Assembly (NCBI GenBank): GCA_023390705.1
Contig: JAEWCI010000373.1
Coordinates: 1 to 11,296 of the forward strand
Reading direction: 5' to 3'
Origin: Pseudomonadota bacterium
GTDB taxonomy: Bacteria > Pseudomonadota > Alphaproteobacteria > Acetobacterales > Acetobacteraceae
DNA length: 11,296 nucleotides
Part shown: piece after piece, positions 7,969 to 11,296 of the stretch
Layout: each line of letters opens with the position of its first letter
Numbering within the stretch: the first letter of the stretch is position 1
The notes under the pieces: generated by a model
What the model saw: the letters and a program-made list of their open reading frames with translations, nothing else
What the model was told of the DNA's origin: nothing
Database searches by the model: none
Program-made: the position numbers and the translations under genes

Positions 7969-9573
7969 ATGGTATCCTTGGTTCGAAGGACATTGGCTGC
8001 GGCAGCAGTGGCCGGGGCCCTGCTCGCAGCCGGAACCGCTTTGGCCGAACAGCGTGGCGGTGTCTTGAAGCTGTATCACGGCCTCAGCCTGGCCAGCGCC
8101 TCCATCCACGAAGAGGCATCCATCGCCACGATCATGCCCTTCATGCCGGTGTTCAACAACCTGTTCGTGTACAACCAGCAGGCCGAACGCAACGACACCA
8201 ACGACCTGACACCGGAACTCGCCACCGAATGGCGCTGGAACGAGGACCACACCCGGCTCACTCTGCAACTGCGCCGGGGCGTCACCTGGCACGACGGCAA
8301 GCCCTTCACCAGCGCCGACGTGAAATGCACCTGGGACACGCTCATCGGCCAGCGCAATGCCGGCTGGCGCAGGAACCCGCGCCGGCTGTGGTATTCCAAC
8401 CTGAAGGAAGTCACCACCAACGGCGATTTCGAGGTCAGCTTCCAGCTCGGCCGGCCGCAGCCCTCCTTCATGGCCTTCCTCGCCAGCGGCTTCTCGCCCG
8501 TCTATCCCTGCCATGTGGACGCCCGGACGATGCGGCAGAAGCCGATCGGCACCGGCCCCTTCCGGGTGGCGGAGTTCAGGGCGAACCAGAACATCGAGCT
8601 TGAACGCAACCCGAATTACTGGCGCCCGAACCGGCCGCTGCTGGATGGCATCAGCTTCCGCATCATCAACAGCCGCTCCACCCGGCACCTCGCCTTCATC
8701 TCCGGCGAGTTCGACATGACCTTCACCGGCGACATCACCCCGGCGCTGCTTCGGGACGTGCAAAGCCAGGTGCCGAACGCAACCTGCGAGATGCGCTTCA
8801 CCAATGTCACCAGCCAGGTCCTGATGAACCGCGAAGCCGAGCCCTTCAACAATCCGCAGATCCGCCGCGCGGTCGGACTTTCGATTGACCGCGACGCCTT
8901 CATCCGCATCCTGGGCGAGGGCCACTTCGCCAAGGGCGGTGCCCTGCTCGCCCCGCCCGCCGGCGTCTGGGGCGTCACGGCCGAGCAACTGGCCGAGGCG
9001 GGGGTGGATGGCTACTCCGGCACGCTGGAGCAACGCCGGGAGGAAGGCCGCCGCCTGATGCGCGAAGCGGGCTACAGCGCGGAGAATCCGCTGCGTCTCA
9101 AGGTCATCACCCGCGACAGCCCTGCTTATCGTGACCCCGCGGTGATCCTGATCGACCACCTCAAGACCATCTTCATCGAGGCGGAGCTGCAGCCGCTGGA
9201 GACTTCGCAGTGGTACACCACACTCCAGCGCGGCAACTGGACCATCGCGCAGAACCAGTCCGGCACGGCGATCGACGACCCGGACGTGATGTTCTACGAG
9301 AACTATCTCTGCGGCAGCGACCGCAACTATCCGCGCTACTGCAACCAGGACCTGCAACGCCGCATGGATGAGCAATCCGCGACCGTGGACCTCGAAGCGC
9401 GGCGGCGCCTGGTGCAGGAGATCGACATCCAGCTCCAGCGGGACTTCGCGCGGCCGATCATCTATCAGTCGGCCAGTGCGACGTGCTGGCACCCGCAGGT
9501 GCGGGGCATCAACCTGGCCAGGAACAGCCAGTACAATCATTGGCGCATGGAAGACGCCTGGCTGGCCCGCTAG
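7969..9573 (+). CDS. ABC transporter periplasmic substrate-binding protein, family 5 (peptide/nickel/oligopeptide type)
   Basis: This is the periplasmic receptor of a Dpp/Opp-type ABC importer, which in Alphaproteobacteria may carry peptides, opines, glycosides or other small organics. The 534 aa are the usual length. A Sec signal peptide is visible (RR at 6-7, a hydrophobic core at 9-22 and a TALA cleavage site ending at residue 26). The family signature follows: ATEWRWNEDHTRLTLQLRRG, then VTWHDGKPFTSADV at about 105-118. Later family marks are PIGTGPFRVAEF, NPNYWRP, and NNPQIRRAVGLSIDRDAFI. The C-terminus is intact (WRMEDAWLAR). ATG 7969 has a strong GAGGGAG ribosome-binding site. No permease or ATPase gene adjoins it: upstream is a pseudogene, downstream a convergent gene. 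It must therefore share a transporter encoded elsewhere or be an orphan. Confidence 0.95.
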   Translation: MVSLVRRTLAAAAVAGALLAAGTALAEQRGGVLKLYHGLSLASASIHEEASIATIMPFMPVFNNLFVYNQQAERNDTNDLTPELATEWRWNEDHTRLTLQLRRGVTWHDGKPFTSADVKCTWDTLIGQRNAGWRRNPRRLWYSNLKEVTTNGDFEVSFQLGRPQPSFMAFLASGFSPVYPCHVDARTMRQKPIGTGPFRVAEFRANQNIELERNPNYWRPNRPLLDGISFRIINSRSTRHLAFISGEFDMTFTGDITPALLRDVQSQVPNATCEMRFTNVTSQVLMNREAEPFNNPQIRRAVGLSIDRDAFIRILGEGHFAKGGALLAPPAGVWGVTAEQLAEAGVDGYSGTLEQRREEGRRLMREAGYSAENPLRLKVITRDSPAYRDPAVILIDHLKTIFIEAELQPLETSQWYTTLQRGNWTIAQNQSGTAIDDPDVMFYENYLCGSDRNYPRYCNQDLQRRMDEQSATVDLEARRRLVQEIDIQLQRDFARPIIYQSASATCWHPQVRGINLARNSQYNHWRMEDAWLAR

Positions 9574-9761
9574 GGCAGATCGCCGGAGGGCGTGAACGCC
9601 CGGGAATGTGGATCTGCTTACGGATGCGATCCGATGTGGGGAGATTCCGTCCGGGCAAACCGCCCGGACGGGTGGCGATGCCGGCAGGGCGGAGCAGGAC
9701 CATCTGCTCCGCGCACAGGCAAGTGGCAGAGGCTCCGGCAAGCCACTGGATTACCGTGAGC
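9574..9761. terminator. Convergent intergenic region with a cluster of hairpins
   Basis: The region separates the convergent binding-protein and metallo-beta-lactamase genes. Four stem-loops occur in 160 bp. GGGCG-tgaa-CGCCC lies at 9588-9601. A perfect 10-bp stem CCGTCCGGGC/GCCCGGACGG with a 5-nt loop spans 9647-9671. A perfect 9-bp stem GCGGAGCAG/CTGCTCCGC with a 6-nt loop spans 9689-9712. AGTGGC/GCCACT with a 14-nt loop spans 9722-9747. None is followed by a proper T tract. Position suggests they end or protect transcripts from both sides, perhaps with Rho. Confidence 0.6.
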
Positions 9762-10658
9762 TCACCCGGCCTGCATGCCCGCCGCCGGCGCGCCGCCCTT
9801 GGTCTTCACCGGGATGCGGAGGTAGCGGACGCCGTTTTCCTCGGCCTCGGGGAAGCGCCCGGCCCGGATGTTCACCTGGATCGAGGGCAGCAGCAGGGTC
9901 GGTGCGGCCAGCTTGCTGTCACGCTCCGTGCGGAAGCGCACGAACTCTTCCTCGGTCACGCCGTCCCTGACATGCGGGTTATGGGCGCGCTGCTCGGCTA
10001 CGGTGCTCTGCCAGGCATAGTCATCGCGGCCGGGGGCCTTGTAGTCGTGGCACATCCACAGCCGCGTCTCTGGCGGCAGCGCGAGCAGCCGCTTGACGGA
10101 GCGGAACAGCTGGCGCGCGTCGCCGCCGGGGAAATCGGCCCGGGCGGTGCCGTAGTCGTGCATGAAGATCGTATCGCCGACAAAAACGTCGTCGCCGATC
10201 CTGTAGGCGATGTCGGCCGGCGTGTGGCCGGGCAGGTGCATCACCTCGACCCCCAGGGTACCCAGGGCGAAGCGCTCGCCATCCTTGAACAGCCGGTCGA
10301 AGTCACCGCCCTCGGGCTTGAGGTCGCGGGCGTCGAAGACGGGCCGGAAGATGCGCTGCACCTCCTTGATGTGCTCGCCGATGCCGATCGGCGCACCCGT
10401 CCTGGCCTTGATGTAGGGGGCGGCGGTCAGGTGGTCGGCATGGGTGTGCGTCTCCAGCACCCAGGCGATGCGCAGGCCTTCCTCCGCGGCGGCGGCCAGC
10501 AGGCGGTCGGCAAAGGCAGTGTCGGCCGTTCCGGACTTGTTGTCCCAGTCCAGGACCGGATCGATGACGGCGCCAGCCTTCGTGGCCGGGTCCCAGACGA
10601 GGTAGCTGATGGTGTTGGTCGGCTCGTCGAAGAAGGCGCGGATGACGGGCGTCGGCAT
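9762..10658 (-). CDS. blh: Blh/ETHE1-type metallo-beta-lactamase-fold protein, probable persulfide dioxygenase
   Basis: This is probably a cytoplasmic non-heme iron enzyme that oxidises glutathione persulfide to sulfite during sulfide detoxification. The 298 aa carry the metallo-beta-lactamase motif HTHADH (71-76), His145 in PGHTPAD, Asp162 in VGDTIF and His204 in MCHDY. The segment DYGTARADFPGGDARQLFRS (168-187) and the late SIQVNIRAG (259-267) are typical of the ETHE1/Blh (beta-lactamase-like hydrolase) group, rather than glyoxalase II or true beta-lactamases. The start ATG 10656-10658 has GAGGA 5 nt upstream; the frame stays open further up, but only across the promoter. It is divergent from a BigR-like repressor gene with 71 bp between, the arrangement expected if BigR controls it. 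The C-terminal tail after 288 (GGAPAAGMQAG) is low-complexity. Confidence 0.9.
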   Translation of the reverse strand: MPTPVIRAFFDEPTNTISYLVWDPATKAGAVIDPVLDWDNKSGTADTAFADRLLAAAAEEGLRIAWVLETHTHADHLTAAPYIKARTGAPIGIGEHIKEVQRIFRPVFDARDLKPEGGDFDRLFKDGERFALGTLGVEVMHLPGHTPADIAYRIGDDVFVGDTIFMHDYGTARADFPGGDARQLFRSVKRLLALPPETRLWMCHDYKAPGRDDYAWQSTVAEQRAHNPHVRDGVTEEEFVRFRTERDSKLAAPTLLLPSIQVNIRAGRFPEAEENGVRYLRIPVKTKGGAPAAGMQAG

Positions 10659-10729
10659 GGTGTCCTCATCGTCCCGGAAATTCGGGCTTGCAATCCATAT
10701 AAGCCGACACTTAATAAGCGCAAGCTTAT
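10659..10729. promoter_or_regulatory. Divergent promoter/operator of the BigR-Blh sulfur module
   Basis: Two 16-bp palindromic sites lie end to end. Site B (10714-10729) is perfect: ATAAGC-gcaa-GCTTAT. Site A (10699-10714) is degenerate: ATAAGC-cgac-ACTTAA. The outer bases also form a 9-bp inverted repeat, CATATAAGC (10696-10704) with GCTTATATG (10724-10732). Likely promoters overlap them. Rightward: TTGCAA (10688-10693), 16 bp, CTTAAT (10710-10715). Leftward: TTGCGC (10723-10718), 16 bp, TATATG (10701-10696). A bound ArsR-family repressor would block both. This is the most AT-rich spot in the window. Confidence 0.8.
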
Positions 10730-11071
10730 ATGATGATGGCCATGGAGATGAACGCGGCGGCCGGGGATCTGCTTCCCGACCTGATGGAGAAGGCGGGGGA
10801 GGCGGCGCGGTTGCTCCGCCTGCTCGCCAACGAGAACCGGCTGCTCCTGCTCTGCCACCTGGTGGCGGAGGGGGAGATGACGGTGGGAGCACTGGCCGAG
10901 GCGGTCGGCCTCTCCCAGCCCGCGCTTTCGCAGCACCTCGCGCTGCTGCGGGAGGAGGGGCTGGTCGCCACCCGCAAGGAGGCGCAGGCGGTGTTCTACC
11001 GCCTTGCCGACCCCAGGGCGGCGCGCGTGCTCACCCTGCTCCGCGACCTCTACTGCCCGCCTGCCTGCTGA
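10730..11071 (+). CDS. bigR: BigR/SqrR-like ArsR family transcriptional repressor, sulfide/persulfide sensing
   Basis: This is a dimeric winged-helix repressor of the ArsR family. The 113-aa frame has the helix-turn-helix TVGALAEAVGLSQPALSQHL at 51-70, a wing around EGLVATRKEAQAVFYRL (76-92), and C-terminal helix ending DLYCPPAC. Cys42 (LLLLCHL) and Cys109 match the thiol pair that BigR and SqrR oxidise to a disulfide or polysulfide link to release DNA; Cys113 is extra. There is no ArsR-type metal motif CVC in the recognition region, which favours persulfide sensing over arsenic. Start choice is uncertain: ATGs occur at 10730, 10733, 10736, 10742 and 10748, and none has a good ribosome-binding site. 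The first overlaps the operator arm and lies only a few bases past the predicted transcription start. It is divergent from blh and 22 bp before a rhodanese gene, so it probably represses itself and both. Confidence 0.9.
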   Translation: MMMAMEMNAAAGDLLPDLMEKAGEAARLLRLLANENRLLLLCHLVAEGEMTVGALAEAVGLSQPALSQHLALLREEGLVATRKEAQAVFYRLADPRAARVLTLLRDLYCPPAC

Positions 11072-11093
11072 CCGACAAGGAAGGACCACGACG

Positions 11094-11296
11094 ATGCTGA
11101 AGACCATTACCCCGGAAGCCGCCGCCAGGCTGCTCCGCGAGGGCGGCGCGACACTGGTGGATGTCCGCGAGCCGGACGAGCACGCGCGTGAGCGCATTCC
11201 GGGCGCGACCAACCTGCCGCTCTCGCGTCTCGAGGAAGCGGAGCTTGCGGTTCATGAGGGTAGACCCGTGCTGTTCCATTGCCGCTCCGGCGCGCG
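11094..11296 (+). CDS. Rhodanese-domain sulfurtransferase, cut off by the window end
   Basis: The first 67 codons of a rhodanese homology domain are present. Visible parts are ITPEAAARLLREGGATLVDVRE (the opening strand and VDVRE motif, 22-26), the IPGATNLPLS motif (35-44), and VLFHCRSGAR (59-68) with the catalytic Cys63, which carries persulfide sulfur. The ATG has a strong AAGGAAGGA ribosome-binding site 8 nt upstream and follows the repressor gene by 22 bp, so the two are co-transcribed. In sulfide-oxidation operons such a protein moves sulfane sulfur between persulfide carriers and works with the Blh/ETHE1 dioxygenase. No stop codon is reached. Whether further domains follow (for example a second rhodanese or membrane segment) cannot be seen. 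Confidence 0.93.
   Translation, partial: MLKTITPEAAARLLREGGATLVDVREPDEHARERIPGATNLPLSRLEEAELAVHEGRPVLFHCRSGA

Noticed and set aside
7510..9741. 743-codon minus-strand open frame
   Set aside because: It lies antisense to the family 5 binding protein, whose motifs and signal peptide are clear, and shows no domain of its own.
9762..10658. Metallo-beta-lactamase as an antibiotic-resistance enzyme
   Set aside because: The ETHE1/Blh motifs, lack of a signal peptide and the BigR/rhodanese neighbourhood point to persulfide metabolism.
9483..10733. 416-codon plus-strand open frame opposite the Blh gene
   Set aside because: Antisense shadow of a conserved metallo-beta-lactamase-fold gene. Its composition is not protein-like and it crosses the hairpin cluster.

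Overview
The DNA is GC-rich with strong G/C bias at third codon positions. Its genes (a TctC/Bug binding protein with its TctAB permease, an M20 amidohydrolase, a BigR/Blh sulfur module) are typical of soil or water Alphaproteobacteria. The best guess is a Roseomonas-like member of the Acetobacteraceae, inferred from gene style and composition only. There are no tRNA or rRNA genes, CRISPR arrays or intact insertion sequences.

Region 1 (1-7156) looks like one catabolic locus read outward from a 117-bp divergent promoter region (3630-3746). Leftward runs tctC-tctB-tctA, a complete tripartite tricarboxylate transporter, ending at a textbook intrinsic terminator (231-263). Rightward run an M20 metallo-amidohydrolase and two tandem ketopantoate-reductase-like NADP oxidoreductases. 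The simplest reading is uptake of a small carboxylate or N-acyl compound, amide hydrolysis, then reduction or oxidation of a keto/hydroxy acid. The substrate is unknown. Hairpins lie between tctC and tctB and between the two reductase genes.

Region 2 (7157-9761) starts with a decayed C-terminal remnant of a flavin-dependent NtaA/SnaA/DszA-family monooxygenase. About 500 bp without genes follow, holding several palindromes, then a family 5 ABC substrate-binding protein gene with no permease or ATPase genes beside it. A cluster of hairpins separates it from the convergent next gene.

Region 3 (9762-11296) is a persulfide/sulfide detoxification module. A Blh/ETHE1-type metallo-beta-lactamase-fold protein is divergent from a BigR/SqrR-type ArsR repressor with its cysteines in the expected places. 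The repressor is followed by a rhodanese cut off by the window end. The short space between the divergent genes carries two tandem AT-rich palindromes overlapping the likely promoters, a clear candidate operator.

No wholly new system is evident. The items most worth following are the uncharacterised transporter/amidohydrolase/twin-reductase locus, the long GNRA-capped hairpin between the reductase genes, and the double operator of the sulfur module.
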